Assembly (NCBI RefSeq): GCF_012848175.1
Contig: NZ_CP051651.1
Location: forward strand, 868,001 to 932,000
Reading direction: 5' to 3'
Origin: Xanthomonas campestris pv. badrii
Lineage (GTDB): Bacteria; Pseudomonadota; Gammaproteobacteria; Xanthomonadales; Xanthomonadaceae
DNA length: 64,000 nt
Positions 1-8,677 of the stretch are shown here, piece after piece. The translations under genes and the position numbers were made by a program. How positions within the stretch are numbered: position 1 is the stretch's first letter; each line of letters opens with the position of its first letter. Below the pieces are notes generated by a model. The model was not told the DNA's origin. It searched no databases and saw only the letters and a program-made list of their open reading frames with translations.

Positions 1-1262
1 CCGGCCGCCTGGTGCAGAACCTCAACAAGGTGGGCAGCAAGAATCCGCTGTTCCTGCTGGACGAGATCGACAAGATGTCGATGGACTTCCGCGGCGATCC
101 GTCGTCGGCGTTGCTGGAGGTGCTCGATCCGGAGCAGAACAACTCCTTCAACGACCACTACCTGGAAGTGGACCTGGACCTGTCGGAGGTGATGTTCGTC
201 GCCACCTCCAACTCGCTCAATATCCCCGGCCCGCTGCTGGACCGCATGGAGGTCATCCGTATCCCCGGCTACACCGAGGACGAAAAGCTCAACATCGCCA
301 TGCGCTACCTGGTGCCCAAGCAGATCAAGGCCAACGGCTTGAAGCCGGAAGAGATCGAGATCGGTGGCGACGCCATCCAGGACGTCGTGCGCTATTACAC
401 GCGCGAATCGGGCGTGCGTAATCTCGAGCGCGAGATCGCCAAGATCTGCCGCAAGGTGGTGAAGGAAATCGCGCTGGCCGGCCCGCAGCCGGCGGCCAAG
501 AAAGCGGTTGCCAAGAAGGGCAAGCCGAAGGCGCTGGTGACGGTGGCCTCGAAGAATCTCGACAAGTACCTGGGCGTGCGTCGCTTCGACTTCGGCCGTG
601 CCGAAGAGGAAAACGAGATCGGTCTGGTGACCGGCCTGGCGTGGACCGAAGTGGGCGGCGAGCTGTTGCAGGTCGAATCCACGCTGGTGCCGGGCAAGGG
701 CAACCTGATCCTCACCGGTCAGCTCGGCAACGTCATGAAGGAATCCGCATCGGCAGCCCTGTCGGTGGTGCGTTCGCGCGCCGAGCGGTTGGGCATCGAT
801 GTGGATTTCCTGCAGAAGCAGGACGTGCACGTGCACGTGCCCGATGGCGCGACGCCGAAGGATGGTCCCAGCGCCGGTATCGCGATGGTGACCTCGCTGG
901 TGTCGATCCTGACCCGCGTGCCGATCCGCGCCGATGTGGCGATGACTGGCGAAATCACCTTGCGTGGGCGCGTTTCGGCGATCGGCGGGTTGAAGGAAAA
1001 GTTGCTGGCGGCATTGCGCGGCGGTATCCGCACCGTGCTGATCCCGGACGAGAACCGCAAGGACCTGGCCGACATCCCGGCCAACGTCACCCGCGATCTG
1101 AAGATCGTGCCGGTGAAGTGGATCGACGAGGTGCTGGATCTGGCGCTGGAACGCCCGCTGGCGCCGAAGAAGGCTGGCAAGGAAAAGGCGCGCAAGACTG
1201 CTTCGCGCGTGGCCGTCCGCGGCAAGTCGCGCACCACCCCGGGAACCCGCGTCAAGCACTAA
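1..1262 (+). CDS. lon: Lon ATP-dependent protease, 3' part (5' end outside window)
   Basis: Lon is a cytoplasmic AAA+ serine protease that degrades misfolded and regulatory proteins. The reading frame is open from the window edge, so the gene is truncated on the left by the window, not by mutation. The visible part starts in the AAA+ module (FLLDEIDKM is Walker [10 protein letters not shown] is sensor 1) and continues into the Lon protease domain. The catalytic serine lies in DGPSAG and the catalytic lysine in [14 protein letters not shown]. An unusually basic Ala/Lys-rich insert sits between the two domains near nt 480-540, and the C-terminus is a basic tail. hupB follows downstream, the usual order in gamma-proteobacteria. 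Confidence 0.97.
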   Translation, partial: GRLVQNLNKVGSKNPLFLLDEIDKMSMDFRGDPSSALLEVLDPEQNNSFNDHYLEVDLDLSEVMFVATSNSLNIPGPLLDRMEVIRIPGYTEDEKLNIAMRYLVPKQIKANGLKPEEIEIGGDAIQDVVRYYTRESGVRNLEREIAKICRKVVKEIALAGPQPAAKKAVAKKGKPKALVTVASKNLDKYLGVRRFDFGRAEEENEIGLVTGLAWTEVGGELLQVESTLVPGKGNLILTGQLGNVMKESASAALSVVRSRAERLGIDVDFLQKQDVHVHVPDGATPKDGPSAGIAMVTSLVSILTRVPIRADVAMTGEITLRGRVSAIGGLKEKLLAALRGGIRTVLIPDENRKDLADIPANVTRDLKIVPVKWIDEVLDLALERPLAPKKAGKEKARKTASRVAVRGKSRTTPGTRVKH

Positions 1263-1289
1263 CGTGCGCTGTCTGAGACGTCCCTAAAC

Positions 1290-1324
1290 AAGCCAAAACC
1301 CGCGTCGTTATTGGGTTTTGGCTT
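1290..1324 (+). terminator. lon terminator-like hairpin
   Basis: A perfect 12-bp inverted repeat (AAGCCAAAACCC / GGGTTTTGGCTT) with an 11-nt loop lies 28 nt after the lon stop. There is no clear T-run after it on the plus strand, so its strength as an intrinsic terminator is uncertain. Confidence 0.6.
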
Positions 1325-1351
1325 GCGTGCTGTTGGGGGCGCTGGTATAAA
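1323..1351 (+). promoter_or_regulatory. sigma-70-type promoter for hupB
   Basis: A -35 element TTGCGT (1323-1328) and a -10 element TATAAA (1346-1351) are separated by 17 nt. They lie about 125 nt upstream of the hupB start, immediately after the lon hairpin. Confidence 0.55.
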
Positions 1352-1476
1352 TGCACGACTCGTGGGCGCGGCAAAATGTGATGCGTCACGCGATACCACT
1401 TGTGTCGGGTTCTTCGCCAACGGCAAGAGCGCCGATTGTCGATTCCGCGGCGTCTGCCGCAAAGGGAGTTTCAAGA

Positions 1477-1749
1477 ATGAATAAAACCGAATTGATCGAT
1501 GGCGTTGCCGCTGCCGCTGACATCTCCAAGGCTGAAGCTGGCCGTGCTGTCGACGCGGTTGTGAGCGAAATCACCAAGGCGCTGAAGAAGGGCGACGCCG
1601 TCACCCTCGTTGGCTTCGGCACCTTCCAGGTCCGCGAGCGCGCTGAGCGTACCGGCCGCAATCCGAAGACGGGCGACAGCATCAAGATCGCCGCTTCGAA
1701 GAATCCTGCATTCAAGGCTGGTAAAGCCCTGAAGGATGCAGTAAACTAA
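1477..1749 (+). CDS. hupB: DNA-binding protein HU-beta
   Basis: A 90-residue histone-like protein that binds and bends DNA as a homo- or heterodimer in the nucleoid. It begins [17 protein letters not shown] and carries the HU/IHF signature [18 protein letters not shown] with the DNA-binding arm, then ends [11 protein letters not shown]. The length is exactly that of the HU family. The ATG at 1477 was chosen over an in-frame ATG 42 codons upstream because the HU fold starts there and a purine-rich site (AAAGGGAG) lies just before it. The gene lies behind lon, as in many proteobacteria, and tRNA-Val begins only 11 nt after its stop, so the tRNAs may share its transcript. Confidence 0.97.
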   Translation: MNKTELIDGVAAAADISKAEAGRAVDAVVSEITKALKKGDAVTLVGFGTFQVRERAERTGRNPKTGDSIKIAASKNPAFKAGKALKDAVN

Positions 1750-1760
1750 TCGACTCGCTA

Positions 1761-1835
1761 GGGTGCTTAGCTCAGCGGTAGAGCGTCTCCCTTACACGGA
1801 GAGGGTCGGGGGTTCGAAACCCTCAGCACCCACCA
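1761..1835 (+). tRNA. tRNA-Val (anticodon TAC)
   Basis: The cloverleaf reads directly. Acceptor GGGTGCT pairs with AGCACCC, the anticodon loop is CTTACAC with anticodon TAC, the T-loop is GGTTCGAAACC, and the 3' CCA is encoded. Confidence 0.95.
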
Positions 1836-1863
1836 CTAAGCACCAGGCAAAAGTTTCAAGCGC

Positions 1864-1940
1864 GGAGCGGTAGTTCAGCTGGTTAGAATGCTGGCCTGTC
1901 ACGCCGGAGGTCGCGGGTTCGAGTCCCGTCCGCTCCGCCA
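1864..1940 (+). tRNA. tRNA-Asp (anticodon GTC), copy 1
   Basis: Acceptor GGAGCGG pairs with CCGCTCC, anticodon GTC sits in the loop CTGTCAC, and the CCA is encoded. The gene is 77 nt long. An identical second copy lies 169 nt downstream. Confidence 0.95.
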
Positions 1941-1948
1941 GTTACACC

Positions 1949-1977
1949 AAAGCCCCTGAGCGATTGGGGGCTTTGTT
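1949..1977 (+). terminator. hairpin after tRNA-Asp copy 1
   Basis: AAAGCCCC and GGGGCTTT (8-bp arms) are followed by TGTTTT. Its left arm and flank are repeated after the second tRNA-Asp. Confidence 0.6.
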
Positions 1978-2032
1978 TTCTCCACGACATGCGTGCTGCG
2001 CATGTGGTGGGGTAGATGTCCAAGTTCAAAGC

Positions 2033-2109
2033 GGAGCGGTAGTTCAGCTGGTTAGAATGCTGGCCTGTCACGCCGGAGGTCGCGGGTTCGAGTCCCGTCC
2101 GCTCCGCCA
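2033..2109 (+). tRNA. tRNA-Asp (anticodon GTC), copy 2
   Basis: Identical in sequence to the copy at 1864-1940, including the encoded CCA. The identity extends into the 3' flank, which indicates a recent tandem duplication of a unit of about 169 nt. Confidence 0.95.
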
Positions 2110-2117
2110 GTTACACC

Positions 2118-2150
2118 AAAGCCCCTGGCCGTGTGCCGGGGGCTTTTTTT
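2118..2150 (+). terminator. intrinsic terminator of the tRNA cluster
   Basis: GCCCCTGGC pairs with GCCGGGGGC (one mismatch) and is followed by a run of eight T. This is the stronger of the two tRNA-Asp terminators. Confidence 0.75.
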
Positions 2151-2383
2151 TGGCTTGCGGGCGGTGCTCCTGGCCAGATGGTGTGGCGTGCTGCGTGTGG
2201 AAAATCGGCGGTAGCGGCGTTCGACGACGCGGTGCGCGCGCCCGTCTGGATACACCGAATGCGCCTGCATCCCTCCGGCCCCGCTGTTTTTGCACTGCGA
2301 TCGCGCAGTGACGGGCGCCGGGCTGGGTGCGTGGCGTCAGGCGGGTTACACTGCGCGGCTCGCCCACAGGCCGTGATTTGCCA

Positions 2384-4354
2384 ATGCTGCAGAAACTTCG
2401 CGACAAGACGTCAGGCTGGATCGCCACCGCCATCCTGGGGTTGCTGATGATTCCGTTCCTGTTCGTCATCGACAACAGCTACCTGGGCGGCATTGGCGCC
2501 AATAACGTCGCCAAGGTGCAGGCGCCACCGACCTGGTGGAAGTCAGCGCCGACGTGGTGGCCGGTCTCGCTGCTTTGGCAGCACCATGAAATCAGCACGC
2601 AGGATTTCCGCACGCGTTTCGAGCAGGCGCGGATGCAGGAGCGTCAGCGTCAGGGCGAAAACTTCGACCCGCGCACCTTCGAGTCCCGCGAAAACAAGCT
2701 GCAGGTGCTCGACCAGTTGGTAGACGAGCAAGTGGTGCGGCTTGGTGCAGAAGATGCCGGCATCGTGATCGGCGATGCGACGGTGCGCGATTACATCAGC
2801 AACATCCAGGCGTTCCAGGTCGATGGCAAGTTCAGCCCGGATCAGTACCGCGCCGCCCTGGCGCAAGGTACGCCGCCGCGCACGCCTGCGCAGTTCGATG
2901 CGTTGGTGCGCGACAGCCTGCAGCAATCGGTGATTCCGCAGGCCGTGGCCGAATCGGGTTTTGCGACCAAGACCGAGTTCGAGCGTCTGCTCAAGCTGAT
3001 GGGCGAAACGCGTGACGTGGAGCTGGCGATGTTGCCGGCGCCGGCGGCCGACACTGCCCCGGTCAGCGATGCGCAGATCAAGCAGTGGTATGACGCGCAC
3101 ACGCAGGATTTCCGTCAGCCGGAGATGGTGAGCATCGAATACGTGGAGCTCAACGCCGCCACGATGCCGCCGGTCACGGCGGCCGATGAAGCCACGCTGC
3201 GCAAGCGCTACGAGGAAGAGAAGGCGCGCTTTGTCGAGCCGGATCAGCGTCTGGCGTCGCATATCCTGATCACTGCCGGCAGCGATGCTGCTGCGCAGAA
3301 GGCAGCAGAAGCAAAGGCTGCCAAGCTGGCTGCCGAGGCCAAGCAGCCAGGCGCCGACTTCGCCGCGTTGGCCAAGGCCAACTCGCAGGATCCTGGCTCC
3401 AAGAATGCCGGTGGCGATCTGGGCTGGGTCGAGAAGGGCACGATGGTCAAGCCGTTCGAAGATGCGCTGTTCTCGATGAAGGCGGGCGAGGTGGTCGGGC
3501 CGATCAAGAGCGAATTCGGCTATCACGTGATCCAGTTGCGCGAGGTCAAGGGCGGGCAGGGCAAGTCGTTCGAGCAGGTCCGCGACCAGCTTGCGGCCGA
3601 GCAACTCAAGGCCGATGCGGACAAGGCATTTGCCGATGTCAGCGGCAAGCTGGTGGATCAGATCTACAAGAACCCCACCGCCTTGGAGCCGGCCGCAAAG
3701 CAGGTCGGTTTGCCGGTACAGACCCTGGGCCCGTTCTCGCGGGCCACTGCCAGCGGCATTGCCGCCAATCCGGCGGTGCTGCGCTCGGCATTTTCCGAAA
3801 CGCTGGTGCAGGACGGGACGGTGAGCGATCCGATCACCATCGCGCCCAACCACAGCGTGGTGCTGCGCGTGACCAACCACACCGCCGAACAGGCGTTGCC
3901 GTTGGACAAGGTGCGCGACAAGGTGATTGCCGCCGTGCATGCGGATCGCACCGAGAAGGCCGCTGCCGCCGCTGCAGACGCATTACTGGCCCGCGTGCAG
4001 AAGGGCGAAACGCTGCAGGCGCTGGCGGAGAGCGAGAAGCTGCAGCTGCAGCCGATCCCGGGGCTGCCGCGTACTGCACCAATTCCGACGCCTGCCGCAA
4101 ACCGCGCAATTTTCAGCGCTCCTCGCCCGAGCGAGGGTAAGCCGTCGGTGGGCAAGGTGGAGCTGGATGGCGGGCGCTTTGCGGTGTTCGTCATCAGCAA
4201 GGCCACGCCGGGCGACTTGAAGCAGATGCCGGTCGAGCAGCAGACGATGCTGCGCGAGCAGCTGAGCCAGATCGACGGAAACAACGCGGCGCAGGCCTAC
4301 GTCAAGCAAATGCGCAAGCGGTACAAGATCCAGATCGAAGAAGCGCAGCTGTAA
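2384..4354 (+). CDS. ppiD: Periplasmic folding chaperone / peptidyl-prolyl isomerase PpiD
   Basis: A 656-residue inner-membrane-anchored chaperone that helps outer-membrane and secreted proteins as they leave Sec. A short cytoplasmic N-terminus is followed by one membrane segment (about residues 12-32, WIATAILGLLMIPFLFVI). Next comes a SurA-like N-terminal chaperone region, then a parvulin PPIase domain (around residues 270-365: ASHILI, GGDLGWVEKG, GPIKSEFGYHVIQL), and finally a second degenerate parvulin-like part. The ATG at 2384 places the anchor at the N-terminus; the in-frame ATG 19 codons earlier adds a basic stretch unlike the family. The gene follows the hupB-tRNA block, as in other proteobacteria. 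Confidence 0.93.
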   Translation: MLQKLRDKTSGWIATAILGLLMIPFLFVIDNSYLGGIGANNVAKVQAPPTWWKSAPTWWPVSLLWQHHEISTQDFRTRFEQARMQERQRQGENFDPRTFESRENKLQVLDQLVDEQVVRLGAEDAGIVIGDATVRDYISNIQAFQVDGKFSPDQYRAALAQGTPPRTPAQFDALVRDSLQQSVIPQAVAESGFATKTEFERLLKLMGETRDVELAMLPAPAADTAPVSDAQIKQWYDAHTQDFRQPEMVSIEYVELNAATMPPVTAADEATLRKRYEEEKARFVEPDQRLASHILITAGSDAAAQKAAEAKAAKLAAEAKQPGADFAALAKANSQDPGSKNAGGDLGWVEKGTMVKPFEDALFSMKAGEVVGPIKSEFGYHVIQLREVKGGQGKSFEQVRDQLAAEQLKADADKAFADVSGKLVDQIYKNPTALEPAAKQVGLPVQTLGPFSRATASGIAANPAVLRSAFSETLVQDGTVSDPITIAPNHSVVLRVTNHTAEQALPLDKVRDKVIAAVHADRTEKAAAAAADALLARVQKGETLQALAESEKLQLQPIPGLPRTAPIPTPAANRAIFSAPRPSEGKPSVGKVELDGGRFAVFVISKATPGDLKQMPVEQQTMLREQLSQIDGNNAAQAYVKQMRKRYKIQIEEAQL

Positions 4355-4383
4355 CGCCGCGCGGTCGATTGCGGTCAGGAACG

Positions 4384-4405
4384 AGCCCGGGCAACCGGGC
4401 TTTTT
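4384..4405 (+). terminator. ppiD intrinsic terminator
   Basis: AGCCCGG and CCGGGCT around a GCAA tetraloop, followed by five T, 29 nt after the ppiD stop. Confidence 0.85.
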
Positions 4406-4699
4406 CTTGCCTGTAACTGCATGCCCGGATAGCCGTGAGCGCGGTAGTGCGCTCACGGGTCTGGGCAAATTCGTGCGCAGAGCCCTACGCGCACGATTTC
4501 GAAAGGCGGAATCAGACAACCGCTGCGCACCGGCGACGCGGCGCCAATGGTGGGCGCTTTGCGGCCGAGAAATTCGCGCAGAACAGGACTGCCTACGCGA
4601 TGCCGCTCCTACGGAGGTAGGCAAGGTGGGCGGTTCGGAGGGCGTGTGCCGATGCGCTGGGCCACCGGGAACGATTGGGTGCGACGACCTCTGTGGACG
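4406..4699. other. intergenic spacer with a perfect inverted repeat
   Basis: This stretch lies between the convergent ppiD and mltD genes. It holds a perfect 8-bp inverted repeat, GTGAGCGC / GCGCTCAC, with a 6-nt loop at 4435-4456. I see no supported gene; the open frames are weak and have no family features. Confidence 0.5.
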
Positions 4700-5887
4700 T
4701 CAGGGCGTATCGTTGAACGACAGCACCATGCCCGGCTTGAGGACGGCGCGCTTGTCCAGGCCGTTGCTGGCGAGCAGGGTGGCGACCGTGATGCCGTAGC
4801 GGCGTGCGATGGCCCAGGCCGATTCTCCACTGCGGACGGTGTGGGTCCTGGCAGGCGCTTTGGAGGATTTGGCAGTGGCGCCACTGGCCGCTGTTGCTGC
4901 CGGTGCGCTAATGCCGGCGTCCGTATCGGTCGTCGGGGATGCGGTGGCGACAACTGCTCCGCTGGACCCAGGCTGCGCCGGTGCAACGGGCGCAAGCACG
5001 TGCACACCCGTGGGGGCGGCACGAGCGCTTGCCACGGCGGGGTTGAGGCGGGCCAGCAGCTGCGGTTCGATCGTGCGTTGCCCGGCCCAGGCGTTGAGGC
5101 TGGTACCGGCAGGCAGCGCGTGTTCGGTCAGGACCGGGACCTGGCGGTCCAGGGACGTCAACAGATTGCCCTGCTGCTGCGCATGATCGAGGACGCAGGC
5201 CAGCGCATGCAGTTTTTCGACGTAGTCGTAGGTGACCTTGGACATGCCCGGCAATTCAGATGGACGCGCGTTCTGGGCATTCATCCCGGCGCTGCGCATT
5301 GCCTGCAACACCCGGTACTCGCCGGCGTTGTAGGCCATCAGTGCCAGTCGCCAGTCGCCGCCGAACATGCCGTACAGCGTCTTGAGGTAGCGCACCGCCG
5401 CCGTGGTGGAATCCACCGCCGACAGGCGGCCGTCGTACTGCGCGCCGACCGGAACATGGTGGTTGCGGGCCGTGGTGGCGATGAATTGCCAGAGTCCGGC
5501 CGGGCCGCTGCCGTTGCGCGCGCCGGGGCGGTAGCCACTTTCGACGAACGGGATCAGCGCAAATTCGGTGGGCATGTCGGCGGCACGCAGCTCGTCGACG
5601 ACATAGCCGAACAACGGCAGGACATCCTGTGCGTCGTCGGCCAAACGCGCGGGCGCGCGCGAGAAATGCTGTTCCCAACGGGTGTCGCTATGTTCGCTGT
5701 CGCAGCCAGGATCGGCGCGGCCTTCCAGAAACGACGAAAAAATCTCGCGCCCGTTTCGCATGCTGGGCGCGCTGGTCGGTGTGGAGGAGCTCTCGGCCGA
5801 TGGCGGGCGACCGGCATCGGTGGACGCTGCAGACGCCGGCGCGGTGGCCGCACAGGCGGCCAGCACTGCCAAAACAAGACGCCTCAT
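4700..5887 (-). CDS. mltD: Membrane-bound lytic murein transglycosylase D-like, with LysM
   Basis: A 395-residue exported enzyme that cleaves peptidoglycan glycan strands to 1,6-anhydro ends. It has a signal peptide (MRRLVLAVLAACAATAPASA) and a family 1-type lysozyme-like SLT domain. The catalytic glutamate is in IPFVESGY, followed by GPAGLWQF and MAYNAGEYRV. After a low-complexity Ala/Pro/Ser linker comes one C-terminal LysM peptidoglycan-binding repeat (HTVRSGESAWAIARRYG...). E. coli MltD has two LysM repeats, so this version is shorter. The ATG at 5887 overlaps the gloB stop by 4 nt (ATGA), which indicates translational coupling with gloB. Confidence 0.9.
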   Translation of the reverse strand: MRRLVLAVLAACAATAPASAASTDAGRPPSAESSSTPTSAPSMRNGREIFSSFLEGRADPGCDSEHSDTRWEQHFSRAPARLADDAQDVLPLFGYVVDELRAADMPTEFALIPFVESGYRPGARNGSGPAGLWQFIATTARNHHVPVGAQYDGRLSAVDSTTAAVRYLKTLYGMFGGDWRLALMAYNAGEYRVLQAMRSAGMNAQNARPSELPGMSKVTYDYVEKLHALACVLDHAQQQGNLLTSLDRQVPVLTEHALPAGTSLNAWAGQRTIEPQLLARLNPAVASARAAPTGVHVLAPVAPAQPGSSGAVVATASPTTDTDAGISAPAATAASGATAKSSKAPARTHTVRSGESAWAIARRYGITVATLLASNGLDKRAVLKPGMVLSFNDTP

Positions 5888-6651
5888 GCGCGAAATTCGT
5901 CTTTCCAGCACCGAAGTTCGGCGAAAACGTCTACTTCGGAGGAAACGGGGCCGGCTGCACGTGGCGCTACCGCAGAGCGGATTTCAGGACGGCTGGTACG
6001 TAAGAACGGATTGGTGGCCAGTTCACTCTTGAGCGAAATCGGCAGGGTAGGACGGGCTGCTTGACGCATGGCCTGGGCTTCCTGTTGACGGCGCTGCAAG
6101 GCAGCGTTGGTGGGATCGACGTGCAGCGCAAAGGCCGCGTTGGCCAGGGTGTATTCATGACCACAACACACAAGCGTTTCGCCGGGCAATCGGGCCAGGC
6201 GCTGCAACGCGTCGAACATCTGCGGAGCGGTACCTTCGAACATGCGCCCACAGCCTAGGCTGAACAGAGTATCACCACTGAGCAGGTGGCTGTCGGTCAC
6301 GAAGGCGATATGGCTACGGGTGTGGCCGGGAACCTCCAGCACCTGGAATGCAGTTCCCAGCAGACGCAACCGCTCGCCCTGGCCCACCTGGCGGGCGGTT
6401 GCAGGGATGCGCTCGTCGGCGGGGCCGAACAGCTCCAGCTGCGGCCAACGCGCCTGCAGCGCCGCCACGCCACCGATATGGTCGGCATGGTGGTGGGTCA
6501 ACAAGACGGCGCTGGGAACCCATCCGCCGCGTTCTGCGGCGGCAATCACCGGCTCGGCCTGCCCCGGATCGACCACGATGGCGCGGCCATCGGCGGCGAC
6601 CAACGCCCAGATGTAGTTGTCGTCGAATGCGGGCAGGGCGATCAGTCGCAT
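5884..6651 (-). CDS. gloB: Hydroxyacylglutathione hydrolase (glyoxalase II)
   Basis: A 255-residue metallo-beta-lactamase-fold enzyme that hydrolyses S-lactoylglutathione to lactate and glutathione, the second step of methylglyoxal detoxification. The binuclear metal motif THHHADH lies around residue 54. Further ligands are in PGHTRSH, in the aspartate of LLSGDTLF, and in CGHEYT. The C-terminal GloB domain ends at the mltD start. The ATG at 6651 gives the family N-terminus MRLIALPAFDDNYIW. It faces the start of the next gene with only 12 nt between the two initiation codons, so its upstream signals must lie inside that gene. The gloB-mltD pairing is also seen in other gamma-proteobacteria. 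Confidence 0.95.
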   Translation of the reverse strand: MRLIALPAFDDNYIWALVAADGRAIVVDPGQAEPVIAAAERGGWVPSAVLLTHHHADHIGGVAALQARWPQLELFGPADERIPATARQVGQGERLRLLGTAFQVLEVPGHTRSHIAFVTDSHLLSGDTLFSLGCGRMFEGTAPQMFDALQRLARLPGETLVCCGHEYTLANAAFALHVDPTNAALQRRQQEAQAMRQAARPTLPISLKSELATNPFLRTSRPEIRSAVAPRAAGPVSSEVDVFAELRCWKDEFRA

Positions 6652-6663
6652 AGAATTGGGACC

Positions 6664-7320
6664 ATGCCTGCCACGCCATTCTCCCGTCAAGCTGGTGTCT
6701 CAACCTGGTTTGATACGGGGGCGGGGCGCAGCCTGCTGCAGCTGGAGCGCCGGCTGGCGTTGGAGGCGCTGCAGGCGCGCCCATCCCAACCCTGGCTGTG
6801 GGTGACGCCCAGCGGCGATCTGCCGCCGCGCGAGGGCTTGCAGGGCCGCGGCCTGCGCCTGTTTCGCAATGCCGGACGTTTTGCCGGCGATGCCCGCTGT
6901 GCGATGCCGTTTCCGCTACCGACCGAGAGCCTGCAGGCCATCGTGGTGCAGCATGCCGTGGTGGGCGGGGCGGCGGATTTTCTGGCCGAGTGCGAGCGCC
7001 TGTTGATGCCGGGGGGCCGGCTGTGGTTGTTCACGCTCAACCCGTTGAGCCCTTATCGCGTCCACTGGGCGCGTCGCGGCCCGGTGGCGCTGCGCCCGGA
7101 TCGCTGGCGCGTGCTCGCGCAGCGCGCCGGCCTGCAGACCGTGGAGACGGAGCGCTACCTTGGGCCGATCTGGCGTGTCGGGCGTGGCGCGTCCGATCCC
7201 GGTCGCGCGCCCTGGCGCGCGGTGTATCTGCTCGAAGTGGAAAAGCGCGCCTGCGCACCGATCGCGCCGACCCCGATTGCGCTGCCGTCGCGCTGGCCGC
7301 AGCCGGTGGCCACGATTTGA
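6664..7320 (+). CDS. SAM-dependent methyltransferase-like protein (YafS type)
   Basis: A 218-residue cytoplasmic protein with the tail end of a class I methyltransferase fold. MPFPLPTESLQAIVVQHAV and ECERLLMPGGRLWLFTLNPLSP match the motif IV-V region of methyltransferase type 11 proteins. The glycine-rich SAM motif I is not obvious, so catalytic activity is uncertain. Lying between gloB and rnhA is the position of E. coli yafS, which supports a YafS-type assignment. The ATG at 6664 is the first plausible start; upstream in-frame codons would run through gloB. The substrate is unknown. Confidence 0.75.
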   Translation: MPATPFSRQAGVSTWFDTGAGRSLLQLERRLALEALQARPSQPWLWVTPSGDLPPREGLQGRGLRLFRNAGRFAGDARCAMPFPLPTESLQAIVVQHAVVGGAADFLAECERLLMPGGRLWLFTLNPLSPYRVHWARRGPVALRPDRWRVLAQRAGLQTVETERYLGPIWRVGRGASDPGRAPWRAVYLLEVEKRACAPIAPTPIALPSRWPQPVATI

Positions 7321-7350
7321 CCCCTAGTCACGTTGCAACCCTGGAAACTG

Positions 7351-7803
7351 ATGAAATCTATTGAAGTGCATACCGACGGCTCCTGCCTCGGCAATCCCGG
7401 TCCGGGCGGTTGGGCGGCGCTGTTGCGCTACAACGGCCGCGAGAAGGAACTGGCCGGTGGCGAAGCGGTGTCCACCAACAACCGCATGGAGCTGATGGCC
7501 GCGATCATGGCGCTGGAAACGCTGACCGAGCCGTGCCAGATCGTGCTGCATACCGACTCGCAATACGTGCGACAGGGCATCACCGAGTGGATGTCCGGCT
7601 GGGTGCGACGTGGCTGGAAGACGGCAGGCGGTGATCCGGTCAAGAACCGCGAACTGTGGGAGCGGCTGCATGCGGCCACGCAGCGGCACAGCATCGATTG
7701 GCGGTGGGTGAAGGGCCACAATGGCGACCCGGACAACGAACGCGTCGATGTGCTCGCTCGCACTCAGGCCATTGCCCAGCGCAGTGGCAGCGCAACCGCG
7801 TAA
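7351..7803 (+). CDS. rnhA: Ribonuclease HI
   Basis: A 150-residue enzyme that cuts the RNA strand of RNA:DNA hybrids, removing primers and R-loops. All acidic catalytic residues are present: Asp in [16 protein letters not shown], Glu in NRMELMAAI, Asp in LHTDSQYV, and Asp in GDPDNERVD. The basic handle (WVRRGWKT) and the WVKGHNG loop are also present. The ATG at 7351 is preferred over an upstream TTG because the enzyme fold begins [10 protein letters not shown]. dnaQ follows 9 nt after the stop, the classic rnhA-dnaQ arrangement, here in the same orientation as one transcript. Confidence 0.97.
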   Translation: MKSIEVHTDGSCLGNPGPGGWAALLRYNGREKELAGGEAVSTNNRMELMAAIMALETLTEPCQIVLHTDSQYVRQGITEWMSGWVRRGWKTAGGDPVKNRELWERLHAATQRHSIDWRWVKGHNGDPDNERVDVLARTQAIAQRSGSATA

Positions 7804-7812
7804 GAGGATTCA

Positions 7813-8547
7813 ATGCGTCAGATCATTCTCGATACAGAAACCACCGGCCTGGAATGGCGCAAGGGCAACCGCGTCGTGGAAATCGGTGCGGTGGAGCTGC
7901 TGGAGCGGCGCCCGAGCGGCAACAATTTCCATCGCTACCTGAAACCCGATTGCGACTTCGAACCCGGCGCGCAGGAAGTCACCGGGCTGACCCTGGAATT
8001 TTTGGCCGACAAGCCGCTGTTTGCCGATGTGGCGGAGGAATTTCTCGCCTATATCGACGGCGCGGAGCTGATCATCCACAACGCCGCGTTCGACCTGGGC
8101 TTCCTCGACAACGAACTGGCGCTGCTGGGCGACGGCTACGGCCGCATCATCGACCGCGCCACCGTGGTCGACACCTTGATGATGGCGCGCGAGCGTTATC
8201 CGGGGCAGCGCAATTCGCTGGATGCCTTGTGCAAACGGCTGGGCGTGGACAACTCGCACCGCCAGTTGCACGGCGCCTTGCTCGATGCGCAGATCCTGGC
8301 AGATGTGTACATCGCGCTGACCTCCGGGCAGGAAGAGATCGGCTTCGCCAGCGCCGATGCCGGCCAGCATGCCAGCGATGGCGACAATGCGATCACCTTC
8401 GACCCGGCGTTGCTGTTGCCGCGCCCGCGCGTGGCGGTGACGGCCTCCGAGACGCAGGCGCATGAGGCGCGTCTGGCGCAGCTGCGCAAGAAGGCCGGGC
8501 GTGCGCTATGGGATCCGCCGGTCGAAGCGGTTGCGGTCGCCGGCTAG
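7813..8547 (+). CDS. dnaQ: DNA polymerase III epsilon subunit (3'-5' proofreading exonuclease)
   Basis: A 244-residue proofreading subunit of the replicative polymerase core. The DEDDh exonuclease motifs are all visible: ExoI LDTETTGLEW, ExoII HNAAFDLGFLDNE, and ExoIII HGALLDAQILADVY. The C-terminal region (about residues 180-244) corresponds to the part that contacts the alpha subunit. The gene lies directly downstream of rnhA and probably shares its promoter. Confidence 0.97.
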   Translation: MRQIILDTETTGLEWRKGNRVVEIGAVELLERRPSGNNFHRYLKPDCDFEPGAQEVTGLTLEFLADKPLFADVAEEFLAYIDGAELIIHNAAFDLGFLDNELALLGDGYGRIIDRATVVDTLMMARERYPGQRNSLDALCKRLGVDNSHRQLHGALLDAQILADVYIALTSGQEEIGFASADAGQHASDGDNAITFDPALLLPRPRVAVTASETQAHEARLAQLRKKAGRALWDPPVEAVAVAG

Positions 8548-8677
8548 GCGACGATAGGCAATAGGCGGGTGGCGGGCGATGCGCTCGGGCGTGGCTCGCC
8601 CAGCCGCTACCGACGCGCCCCGCGCGGATCAGGCTGCAAAGCGGCTGTTGAAGCGCCCAGGCAGCGCGAGGTGCGCC

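Noticed and set aside
1883..2475. short minus-strand frames with ADGTRTRDLRRDRPAF-like peptides
   Set aside because: They are translations of the tRNA-Asp genes on the opposite strand.
2543..3940. 465-codon minus-strand frame opposite ppiD
   Set aside because: It is antisense to a clear PpiD gene and shows the low-complexity composition typical of high-GC shadow frames. No ribosome site or domain.
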